Of a stretch of 64,000 bases of DNA, positions 1-9,365 are shown piece after piece. The translations under genes and the position numbers were made by a program. This DNA comes from Collybiopsis luxurians FD-317 M1. Its lineage: Eukaryota; Basidiomycota; Agaricomycetes; Agaricales; Omphalotaceae. Position 1 is the stretch's first letter; each line of letters starts with the position of its first letter. Where the stretch lies: contig KN834750.1 of NCBI GenBank assembly GCA_000827265.1, positions 744,001 through 808,000 on the forward strand, read 5' to 3'. The notes beneath the pieces were generated by a model that ran no database searches, was not told the origin of the DNA, and worked only from the letters and a program-made list of their open reading frames with translations.

Positions 1-679
1 TCGCGCTCTCAAAATCGTCCGGTAAGGCTGGTATGACAGCCGCATGGCGACCACCGAGAGGACCGCCCTCGGTGTAGTGCTGCCAGACGTAGAATCCACC
101 TCCGTCATCGGATGGCTGGTCCCTCTTGGCCAGTTTCTCTGCACCAGGGAGCTGCTGAATCAAATGCCTGATGGTGTTCTGACCCAGACCAAAGAAATCT
201 GGACCGGAAACAGAGTTGCTATGAGTTCTTTTCCTGATCCTATTCGCCTCCTTGACAATGACACTCCAAGCGCCAGTCGCTGTGCTAGCGATGACGGGTC
301 TGTCTACTCTATCTGCGCCTACGACTTGGAATTTGGGTGAATCTCCTCCGTCTATGATAGTGCAGTGGTAGACGACTTGGGCTGTGGGAGAGACGGTAGA
401 GAGATAGCGTCTGGTGACTTCGTAGCCGACAGGAAAGATGTAGCGTTCTGAATGGAATTTTTGGCGAAAGCAAATTGAGCCGAGGGACATGAGGGTCATG
501 ATACCGACATTGAGAGGGAGGAGAGGGAGACCATGACTGTCGCGAGGAACTGTAGGGATATTGTAGGACTTTGAAGGAACTGGATTTGATTTAATTCTTT
601 TTTGTTTTGGAATAGGAAGAGTAAGAAAATAATAAGGATTCTGAATCAAAGTTGAATTCACTCGTTTTGTGGTGGACAT
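1..679 (-). CDS. FYR-domain (FYRN/FYRC) chromatin protein, 3' part outside window
   Basis: From the ATG at 679 the minus strand reads 226 codons to the window edge with no stop and no needed intron. After about 55 residues of unclear sequence there is an FYRN-like stretch (FHSERYIFPVGYEVTRRY) and then an FYRC-like stretch (FFGLGQNTIRHLIQQLPGA). Paired FYRN/FYRC motifs are known from chromatin proteins such as MLL/trithorax methyltransferases and TBRG1. No catalytic SET domain is visible, so a small TBRG1-like nuclear protein is the simplest reading, but the C-terminus is missing. The start is fixed because the next gene's ATG lies only 31 bp upstream on the other strand. The FYR assignment is by motif recognition; function is inferred. 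Confidence 0.72.
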   Translation of the reverse strand, partial: MSTTKRVNSTLIQNPYYFLTLPIPKQKRIKSNPVPSKSYNIPTVPRDSHGLPLLPLNVGIMTLMSLGSICFRQKFHSERYIFPVGYEVTRRYLSTVSPTAQVVYHCTIIDGGDSPKFQVVGADRVDRPVIASTATGAWSVIVKEANRIRKRTHSNSVSGPDFFGLGQNTIRHLIQQLPGAEKLAKRDQPSDDGGGFYVWQHYTEGGPLGGRHAAVIPALPDDFESA

Positions 680-710
680 TCAGGCTTGGATTATAAACTT
701 GTACAAATAA
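680..710. promoter_or_regulatory. 31-bp gap between divergent start codons (shared promoter)
   Basis: The FYR-domain gene starts at 679 on the minus strand and the Rab gene at 711 on the plus strand. Only 31 bp separate the two ATGs, so 5' UTRs and promoter elements must overlap the neighbouring coding region or lie within this gap. No clear TATA box is visible. Co-regulation is an inference from the layout. Confidence 0.5.
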
Positions 711-2198
711 ATGCACCGTACAATCAAACTGGTCGTCATCGGCGCAGCTGGCGTTGGCAAGACCAGTATCCGCGCTCAGTTCATCTCAAATCGTTTCTCA
801 ACAGGTTATCGTGCTACTATCGGCGCTGACTTTATCTCAAAATCTATTCAACTAGACCCTTCTCAGTCTGTTGTATTACAGATTTGGGTATGTCCTTCTA
901 TTCTTACCTTCAATTCTTTCTTGACTCTTCCCAAGGATACTGCTGGTCAAGAACGCTTTTCTTCCCTTTCATCTGCCTTTTTTCGTGGGGCAGATGCCGC
1001 CCTATTGGTATTCGATGTCAACACTCCAGACTCCTTGCAAGCTTTGACAAGATGGTGGGACCAATTCAAGCTTTATGCTCCTCTCAGGGAAGAGAATGAC
1101 ATTGGTCAATTCTGTATCGTTCTAGTCGGAAACAAGGTCGATCTTGGGAGAGACAAAGATTACCCTGTGTCGTTTAGACAGGCTCAGGTAGCCATGGACA
1201 ATCTTGTTCCGCCAGAACTGTACGCATCAAAGGACACCAGTCCCTCCTCCTCCCCTCCCGTGAGACACCGACTGGATTCATCTCCATTGAGACCTTCTCC
1301 TCTTACTCAACACTCTCCTTCCGATTCACCTCACCTACTCATCCGCCGCTTGTCCAAATCTCCCTCCCAAACCAAATCACGGTCCAAATCCATCGACCCA
1401 GGTTCACATCGCTCCCTCTACGCCTCCAGCTCCGTCTCCGCCTTGTCTGTATACCACACACCCTCCTCGTCCGTGTATCATCAAGATGACTCCCCACAGA
1501 GCTTTCCAGAACTCTCCCGCTCTTTCGATTCTTCCTACCCTCAAACTGTCGGAAGTATCGGCAGCTCCAGTACAGGCAATGCCAGTGCTGTAACCCTCAC
1601 TCCTAGAAATTGGGATCAATTTCGTTCCGATGAGGACGACTTGCGCCGCAACAACAGAAGCGAAAGGCTCAGATTTGACTCGATCAACTCTGTATCTTCC
1701 TCCGTTTCCGCTGCAGAGTCCTTCTTTTCTGCATATTCTTCCCATGAGGCACTCTCATCGCATGTTTCAGAACCCTCAGGTTCTCCTCTCATCGTTCGTC
1801 CGAGTTTGCATTCACATCCTCACCCTCGTTCTCCTTTGTCATCTCATCCGCCCAAACCAGACTCTGGGCCCCGTCTCTTTTTCGCCTCGGCTAAAACGGG
1901 TGAGGGGGTCCCGGATGTATTCGAGTATGTCGCCAAGCGGGTCGTTCAGCGATGGGAGTGGGAGGAGAAACATGAGGAGGAATTCGGCCATCCAAATGGT
2001 AGGCCAAGGTCAGAACTCGAGCTGCAGGAAGGCTACAAGGGTAAACCCCGTCTACATCAAAGGATACCCAATGGAGGCGGGGCCAACGGACATGCATTGC
2101 CAGTCAGAGAAAGAGAGAGATCTTGGAGTCAGAGTGTCACTCTCACTCTCAATAGCTTGAATGAAGTAGTAGCAGGAAGGACAGGAAATTGTTGTTAG
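711..2198 (+). CDS. Rab7/Ypt7-like small GTPase with long serine-rich insert
   Basis: The frame shows the P-loop GAAGVGKTS (residues 12-20), the Rab7-like switch I stretch YRATIGADF, switch II DTAGQERFSSL, the G4 motif NKVD and the G5 motif SAKTG. The C-terminus NCC is a typical double-cysteine Rab prenylation signal. A 48-bp intron (888-935, GTATGT...CAAG) separates IW from DTAGQE. It is in frame and stop-free, so removing it gives about 479 residues. Rab7 proteins are about 205 residues. The excess is a roughly 200-residue Ser/Pro-rich segment between G4 and G5, plus a long tail before the CC. The likely role is vesicle or vacuole trafficking, inferred from Rab7 similarity. The insert would form a long loop on the nucleotide-binding face and may be regulatory. 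Confidence 0.85.
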   Translation: MHRTIKLVVIGAAGVGKTSIRAQFISNRFSTGYRATIGADFISKSIQLDPSQSVVLQIWVCPSILTFNSFLTLPKDTAGQERFSSLSSAFFRGADAALLVFDVNTPDSLQALTRWWDQFKLYAPLREENDIGQFCIVLVGNKVDLGRDKDYPVSFRQAQVAMDNLVPPELYASKDTSPSSSPPVRHRLDSSPLRPSPLTQHSPSDSPHLLIRRLSKSPSQTKSRSKSIDPGSHRSLYASSSVSALSVYHTPSSSVYHQDDSPQSFPELSRSFDSSYPQTVGSIGSSSTGNASAVTLTPRNWDQFRSDEDDLRRNNRSERLRFDSINSVSSSVSAAESFFSAYSSHEALSSHVSEPSGSPLIVRPSLHSHPHPRSPLSSHPPKPDSGPRLFFASAKTGEGVPDVFEYVAKRVVQRWEWEEKHEEEFGHPNGRPRSELELQEGYKGKPRLHQRIPNGGGANGHALPVRERERSWSQSVTLTLNSLNEVVAGRTGNCC

Positions 2199-2323
2199 TA
2201 CCCATCTTTTTACACCCGGGACAAATTTTTATACCTAATCTTATGATGGTCATTTATTACCGTGTAATTGTTGGAATACTGAGCATGTAACCATCTCTAA
2301 AAAAACACGATACCCGCCTCTAA

Positions 2324-5300
2324 TCAATGCTTCGCCATCCCCTTCGCAGCCACCGAATCTGGTGTCGGCAGAATCACCCCAGATTTCTCGGCTTTTGATC
2401 CTCTGGAATGCGAAGAAGTTCTAAGCGGTTTAGTGATCGTCTCGAGCTCTTCCAACAGTGTCTGATTTCGGAAAGCTAATCGGATGTCGGGCACATTGGT
2501 CTTGATAACATGTTAGACGGCCCTGGCAGAGGGTAGAAGAGATATACTGACCTTGTTGATATCATTTCCCGCCGCACCGGGAACGTACCATTGATGCCCT
2601 AACCAATGCCTTTTAATTTCCATTTCAAACCCGCTCTGAACGACCGAGTTTCGAGCGAGTTCTGCCAGCGAACTTTGCGGCATTTTGTAAATCTAACATA
2701 ACACACGCGAGGGATCAGCTTCGGTTGGGTTTAGACGGTCATCGAGGAACTGACGTGAGCTGCGACACTGTATTCCTCTAGTAAAGGTTCCTACAGCAGA
2801 TTCTCAATTTCAAAAATGACTCGGCGTAAACATAGTAGACGCAAACCTTGGTAAAGTGGAACTGAAGCGGATCATCGGTGCTCAAACTCACATTGAGTCC
2901 AACCTTGAAAAATTCCGGAAGAGGGTTCCTCTCGTACGCAAGAAATAGTGCGTTATTACTGAGAGGACTCATTGCGATACCGATTTGACGCAGATAGAAT
3001 AAATACTGTAGGGCGGGAACCTTCCGTAGCAAGATACCGTGCGAGATGGAGTGTCCCGTCAGAAAGGCGGATGTCAGATGATCTGTGTCGCCAGCTTCAC
3101 CGGAATGGGGGCGGAAGACGAAGGTATCTGAGAGAAGCTGAGCTTTCAGACTAGGATACGGGATTGCGGACCCTTACTGAACCCTCGCTCTTGTCTCCAT
3201 CGGTTCAAGCTAGCCATATTAGCGTACATGTAATAAGCCCTATACGTTGGACATTCATTAACATTCCTACGCAAAGCGTGAAAGGACCTGACCAGTATGA
3301 ATACGGAGGAGACTGTTCAGTATCCCATAGTTTGGGGTATGGATACTTCCTATATAACCTCCTTTCAGCCTTTGACTCATCATCGACCGTGTCGAATCCC
3401 ACTACTCGCTGTAAAAAGACATGTAATTCGGGATGGGTCGATGGGTCTTTGGTCACCTCGAACAGAGGTCCATAGACGTCTATAAAGGTGAGTTATCATG
3501 GTACGGAGAATTTCCTCGCACAGCTTACTCTTGACGATGTCTTCGAAGGTTTTGACAGATCCGTTGGCTTTGTAAATATCGTACAAGCGTGGCACTTGGA
3601 TCAACCAGCGGACGTTGTGCGAGAACAGCTTGTTGTTGACAACCCATTTCGCTAGCTTATCCCATTCCCCTGAGGAGCGGCCATAGATACTGAGGCGCCA
3701 CTCGCAATTCTGATTAGCAAAAGGAAAAATTAAGATTACATCTCGAGCAAACGGGAGATCTCGTTACCTGATACTTGCTTTGCTCTAAATCAGTCATAAC
3801 CTCTGTCAAAGATGAGTGGTAGGCCAACCTGATCTCAAATTATCGGAATCCGGAATTACCTTTCGTCAATTCCGCAAGATATCGTCCCTCGATATAATTA
3901 TCTGTTTTGAGAAAGATTTCCCGAAGTCGGGATTCACCAATGGGATTATACTTGAGGTTGAATTTATCGAATCGATGGAAAGAGTCCTGATGTGCATGCA
4001 TGTCTAGTGTGTCAATCGATAGGTCGTACGCAGTCAGGTTTAGCGATTGGAAAACTTCTTCAAGGGTGAGCTCTTGTCCATCTCGAAAGATTACAACATC
4101 CTTGGAGTAACATCTATATCAGTACATCTGAATGGAAATACTTTGAACATACGTGCGGAGTTCGTTTCATCTTTGCCTTGATAAATCGAAGAAGATGTTT
4201 TTGATTCATGCTGCTGGAATGATGGACATGTGTATCGACCTTGCGCACGTTGTAAAAGTCACTGCGTCGCTAGGTCAGTAAGACAAGAGTAATCCTGTTA
4301 TCGATGATGGGCACTGCACCGATGAGGGACGCTCTATTCAAGAATTAATAACTGGAAACCGATGCGGTATGAACACGAACCTTCATATCAGCCAGTTCTT
4401 GAAATTCGTTCATAAGGCTGTACATGGTAAATTTACTAGATAGATATTTGAGTCGTCTAAAGGCGAAGCTTTTTGTTGGTCCATCTGAGATGACGCCGAG
4501 GACATAGTCGAGATCTTTAAAGTATTCCCGAACGGTTGGAACATTATAACATGGTTCTCGAGCTCTTTCTGAATCAATAAAGGTAAATTGAGGCAACTGG
4601 AAGTAAACGAGAGAATACTGACTCTTCTCGGTGTTTTCGTATACTTGGAAAACGCCGGTATCGTCTATTGCAAACATTCGTGAATCTGAACTGGGGATGT
4701 GGCATTCCTGAAAGTTAAAATCTCCTTCAGGTGAACGGCGGCCATCTGTGCTCATAGCATTACGCTGATCCGCCCAATGCCAATGGGGAGGAGGCGGGGG
4801 AGGATAGATTGTCCAATGTTCTTCCGGCGAACGCGGCGGAGGCTGATTCGCCGCGAAATTGGCGTCCGGGCGGACACCCGAGACGCCGGCACATTCTTCA
4901 CTTAACCCAGGGAAAGAACCGTCATAATCTTTGGGATTGTCGCCTAGCCTCTGCCTCGATCTGGCCATGTATTTGTCTCGGAGTTCTAGACATTTCTGCA
5001 GAGCTTGGAACATGTGCAACAGTTCGGCGTTGATGGTTTCTGATGGAAAAGTGATAAATTTGGATCGAGATGTGACGAAGAGAAGCGTACCATGTATGGT
5101 AGAGTCTGCTACTGAGTTTTCCTCATCCTCGTCCGCAAAGGGGCTTACATTGTTAGGTTGTTCGAGCATAGCGGCATGAAGCATTTGTAGACTATCGCCT
5201 GTAAAGGAAGCGGGATGTTCGGAAGGAACATTTGAGGCTCTTCTATGGGCCCAATACTTTTCTTCTATCTATTCTCTGACGTGAGCAAAGCGTAGCGGGA

Positions 5301-5449
5301 TCATCAAGAACCTTTACATGTTGAAGGCTCTTTTCTTCGCTGTATCCAAAGAAGCCATCTTTAGGTTCAGGGATTTGAAGATGACCAGAAGGAGTGTCGC
5401 TGTGAGGGGAAGTATGGCCTGATGGGGAGGGAGAATCTTTTTGGGACAT
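2324..5449 (-). CDS. AMD1: AMP deaminase
   Basis: AMP deaminase converts AMP to IMP and ammonia in the cytosol and balances adenylate pools. Reading from ATG 5449 ([10 protein letters not shown]), exon 1 joins by a GTAAAG...AATAG intron to a long exon (about 5268-4382) with a low-complexity N-terminal half. Downstream exons show the catalytic signatures of the family: [20 protein letters not shown] (metal-binding His), a region ending [31 protein letters not shown] with the catalytic Asp pair, and [18 protein letters not shown]. The frame ends TGA at 2324-2326 after a short Ser/Lys tail. At least eight short introns are needed. Longer upstream openings use TTG rather than ATG, so 5449 is the best start. 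It is divergent from the CK1 gene with about 245 bp between ATGs. Family assignment is firm; exact exon edges in the middle are approximate. Confidence 0.93.
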
Positions 5450-5694
5450 GGTGGATGGAAGGAGTGTATCGGATCTGGTATAAGCGCCCAAAAAATTGGA
5501 TACTGAACGCGACGCGATGCCGATCGGGAGTTGGTCATAACACGTGACTTATGTTCCGAAACGGGTCAACGTCGTGTTTTTGTGTTTTCTTGTGTTGATT
5601 CTTCCACTTTCGTGGCGTCTGTCCTCAGTGCTCCCTTCTTTTTCCCTTATATACATCCCAAATTTATGCTCATACCCCACTCAACGGCCTCGAC

Positions 5695-6921
5695 ATGGAC
5701 TATAAATTTGGCGGCAAATATTTCATAGAACAGGAGATTGCCAACGGTGGTTGTGGAACCGTCTTCCTTGGAACACACCACATTGCCGGCAAACAGGTTG
5801 CCATAAAACTGGAACCTGCTACGGATCCCAAGAAATCTGTCCGACGCAGCAAAAGCCAACCAGAACTCAAATCAAAAAACAAAAAACACTCTCTCGATCC
5901 CTATCCTGGTCTTTCGCCACTCACTCTCGAATCGCAGATATACAAGCGTCTCATGGGCGCCCCTGGCGTTCCTTTTCTCTTGCATTCTGGCAAATCGGGT
6001 CCTTACAATGTCCTTGTCATGGACTTGCTCGGTCCTTCCCTCGAGGATCTCTCACGACGATGCGGTCGACGTTTCTCTCTCAAAACAACTTGTATGCTTG
6101 CTATCCAGTGTCTGGACAGGCTGGAATATATCCACAATACAGGAATCCTTCATAGAGATATCAAACCAGCTAATTTCGTAATGAGTCGCTCGACCCCGAG
6201 TATTGTGAACATCATCGACTTTGGCCTTGCAAAGCGCTACCGACAGCCTCTAAACGGCGAACATATCCCCTACTATCAACATCCAGATGCTTTGCATGGC
6301 GTCGGTACCTCCCTATATGCTTCACTCAACACCCATTTTGGAGTTGAGACCGGCAGACGTGACGATCTCGAAAGCTTGGCTTACATGTTGATTGGCTTTG
6401 TCAGAGGAGGACTTCCCTGGCGCAAAGTCAGAGCAACCGTTGATCCCCCTCCCAACTGGCCTTCCAAGGAGTGGAATCCTGTAACACAGACCTGGAATCT
6501 GATTCGGGACGAAAAGGTTAAAGCAGAGGCTGCGCTACTTGGTTTATCCAAGGAGCGAAAACAACATTCACACGCCCCGATATCGTCCTCTAATCCCGCT
6601 AGTCTACTGACTGGATTGCCGGAGGAGTTTGGTGTTCTTTACCGCTACGCACGCACCCTCCAGTTTACCGACTTGCCTGATTACGAAGGCCTTCGTCAAC
6701 TCTTCCGAGGTTTGGCCGAACGAGAGGGTTTCTTGAACCCTGCAGGCGAGTTTGATGGTGTATGGGATTGGGACGCTTTAACCGCGAGTCCACCATCCGT
6801 ACAACCCATGCCGTTTTCCCCTACTCAAGGTCAGGGTAGATTCTGCGAAGCGTGTAATAAGAGGGCGGCAGAGGCTGCTGGAGTAGGTTCATTAGGGAAG
6901 CGAAGGAAGGAGTGGATATAA
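5695..6921 (+). CDS. Casein kinase 1 family protein kinase (divergent)
   Basis: This is one uninterrupted 408-residue frame. It has a glycine-rich loop of unusual form (NGGCGTVF), the β3 lysine (VAIKLEP), the catalytic loop HRDIKPANF at about residue 153, IDFGLAKRY in place of a plain DFG, and the CK1-specific SLYASLNTHFGVE followed by RRDDLESLAYML. CK1 enzymes are Ser/Thr kinases that prefer acidic or primed substrates. A Ser/Lys-rich insert of about 35 residues sits between β3 and the αC helix, and the C-terminal tail is short with no palmitoylation Cys pair at the end (it ends KRRKEWI). All catalytic residues appear present, so it should be active. It is too divergent to be assigned to the Hrr25 or Yck group from sequence alone. 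Confidence 0.9.
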   Translation: MDYKFGGKYFIEQEIANGGCGTVFLGTHHIAGKQVAIKLEPATDPKKSVRRSKSQPELKSKNKKHSLDPYPGLSPLTLESQIYKRLMGAPGVPFLLHSGKSGPYNVLVMDLLGPSLEDLSRRCGRRFSLKTTCMLAIQCLDRLEYIHNTGILHRDIKPANFVMSRSTPSIVNIIDFGLAKRYRQPLNGEHIPYYQHPDALHGVGTSLYASLNTHFGVETGRRDDLESLAYMLIGFVRGGLPWRKVRATVDPPPNWPSKEWNPVTQTWNLIRDEKVKAEAALLGLSKERKQHSHAPISSSNPASLLTGLPEEFGVLYRYARTLQFTDLPDYEGLRQLFRGLAEREGFLNPAGEFDGVWDWDALTASPPSVQPMPFSPTQGQGRFCEACNKRAAEAAGVGSLGKRRKEWI

Positions 6922-7810
6922 TGCGTGCTCGGGTTCTGTGTTTGGTGGAGTTGTCACTGTCGCATTAGCGGGGGGTTTGCGAAACCTTATGGTTTGTTCT
7001 TTTCTTTCTTTCTTTGGACAGTTCCATTGATGCCCCTCTCGTGCTCAGTGACAATTGCGAATCATATCTGATTGAGTTGACCTGCCATCTTGCTTGAAAG
7101 CTGTCTCGTTGGTGAGGTTCTTTCTGGAGCGTTCGATCTTCGAGGGGCAGGATAAACTTTGATGATGAGCGACACTTTCGAGCTTGAGGGCTGGCCGCGG
7201 ATGCAGAGCGCGGCAAGTCGAGGGGTCATTGGAGAATGTAGAAAAGAGCGCTTCAATTTCTAGATGGTTGTCTGCGTTTGGCCAAATCATAATGACAGTA
7301 ATGTTGACGAAATACACTCTTACCCAAAAACAATGTAAAATGCTTTTTCAGTATAACAACGCGGTTGATGTTTTTATATTTCAGTTGTTGCAACTCTTGC
7401 AGGCTTCCAGTCACTCATACAGAGCGGAAGGTGAGTCTGATGGTTCCATATCTATCGCTTTGACATGATGGTGGAGCCTTGCCATATACGGTTGAGCCCT
7501 CAGCTACTTATTCACAACGTAAAGTGCCACTTAATCGGGAGTTTCACTGGTGCACAGATTCGAGCCAAACTCCTAGCTACAGCGACTTCAAGCATGGATT
7601 TCATAGGGTGTAGCCTATATACGAGTCTTCAACGACGATTTTCTTTGAGGATCCCGGCTTTGAAAAAGAGTGCATATGTACAGTAGAACTTTGGATCATT
7701 CTCGATGTTCGGCTCGACTTTGATCAAATTGATGCTTTGTCGACATGCGAACAACCAGTGTGGGCGTGGAAATTTTCTATTTCCAACCGCCACTGAGGTT
7801 GCACTGAGGG
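6922..7810. other. Intergenic, no gene recognised
   Basis: This stretch of 889 bp lies between the CK1 stop and the start of the Cys-rich protein gene. Open frames here are short and show no recognisable motif or consistent splice pattern. No tRNA-like A/B boxes were seen. It probably holds the CK1 3' UTR and the promoter and 5' UTR of the next gene. Confidence 0.4.
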
Positions 7811-9184
7811 ATGGAAACTGTTCGGGGAGGTGTTCTGAGGACTGCTGGGCAGGGAGACAGAGATGGAACAATAGAAAGTTTGATTAAAGACTTGCAAATT
7901 CGTTTTTCAATGCTCATGCTGCAATTACCGAACACCGCTGAACTGGAGGACTGGCACGATCGACATCCTAATATTGTGAGTTACCAAGCCCGATATTACC
8001 CAATATACCTAACCCGCCTGTGAACAGATATGTGATCTTTGTCTCAGACACCAACCATCAGAATGTATCCCAAAAGCTAATCTAGAAGGGTCGCCAGACT
8101 ACAGCTCCTGCGCATTCTGCGCTACTACTCAGTCGACACTTTGCTCATGGAGATTGCATGAAGTACGATACAGAGTCAAGAAGATTTTAAACATTGATGA
8201 CCAGACTTTCAATGTTCTGGAACTTCAGACAAGACAAATCCGTAGTTGGTATCTGTCTCAAATAGTAATGTCGCTTCTTTCAGCCATTCAACAAAATCAT
8301 CACTCACCAAGCCTCACAGGGTGTCAGCACAGGCCATGCACAGGTCGGGAAAGCCTTTCTTGCACCACTATCACTGACTAGGCTGATTCTAGATCGCTGG
8401 ACCATCAACTGCTGCACCTCAAACAACTAGTGCTACCACCACACAAACCCCTCCCATGCCTTCCCTGCCTATATCTACGGATAACCTGGAGGAGAGAGAG
8501 CCGCGGAATTTAAAAGATTTACTTGCAGATGCAGCCAGCAAGATCGATGATCTTGAAACGAAAGTAAAAGAAAGTGATATGTCCCGTTTAATAGCGGAGG
8601 AGAAAGCTCGGAATGCTGAGACGAGAGTAAAGGGGTTGGAAAGCCTGTTGAAAGAACGGGATGCAGCGAATGGGGATATCTCAGATCTTGTGAACCAGGT
8701 TAACGAATTGAAGGAGACGTTGTCAAATGTTAAGCTCAAAAAAGACATTCTTTCTCAACGAGTTACAGGTCATCTATTTCCCTGTCTGTCTAAATGATTC
8801 ATACTCATTACATATACTACAGCTCTCGAAGACCTCCATGCTGCCAGCGTACAGAAAGAGCTCATCGAACATGCAAACATTCACGTCCTCATACGCCTAC
8901 TGTCACATGCTAGAGAAGATTTTTCCCGAGGCCAGTTAACTCAAGAAGAGATGCTTCAGACGTGCGATAATCTTGGAGATCAATTAAAGGAGGTTGCTGC
9001 CAGGCGGCTGGAAATGGCACCTGTTGGCTTTTTGCCAATTCAACGTGCAATGCGGATGAGGACCAGACGGAACTGGGATACGGCTTTCAGTAATGAAACT
9101 GAGTATGATGAGAAGTCCTCGAAGACAACTTTGGATACTGAAAATAATGACTTGGAGTGTTCTTCTAAGCGGCCAAGGACATGA
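7811..9184 (+). CDS. Unrecognised Cys-cluster plus coiled-coil protein
   Basis: A five-exon model fits canonical GT-AG sites and one frame: 7811-7975, 8028-8248, 8284-8320, 8393-8768 and 8823-9184, giving 386 residues. An in-frame TGA at 7805 supports the ATG at 7811. Exon 2 encodes a regular cysteine pattern, C-x2-C-x7-C then 14 residues and a second C-x2-C-x7-C (ICDLC...CAFC...LCSW), which looks like a zinc-binding module. Exons 4-5 encode a heptad-like, Lys/Glu-rich coiled coil (from about DLLADAASKIDDLETKVK to RVTALEDLHAA). The tail is basic, ending in an NLS-like KRPRT. I do not recognise the family. A nuclear protein is suggested only by the Cys cluster and basic tail. The use of exon 3 is the least certain part. 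Confidence 0.65.
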
Positions 9185-9365
9185 AATTTCCTTTTTTTTT
9201 TTTGTCACACGTGTATTAGTATTCGGAACATTTTGTATCTATACTTTTTCAACATGAATGCCTGGATTTTGATTTAAAATATAGGTAATCATACGTTCGT
9301 GCTGTAGTTCCTCATTAGAGTTGTTTCTACCATTCTTTGTTCACGATTTCGTGGGCAGAACCGCT

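Noticed and set aside
1630..2160. Long plus-strand frame inside the Rab gene
   Set aside because: It is a frame shadow of the Ser/Pro-rich insert; the Rab frame carries the G5 motif and the CC end in this stretch.
7557..7580. B-box-like GATTCGAGCC suggesting a tRNA
   Set aside because: No matching A box or acceptor stem can be paired at the right distance.
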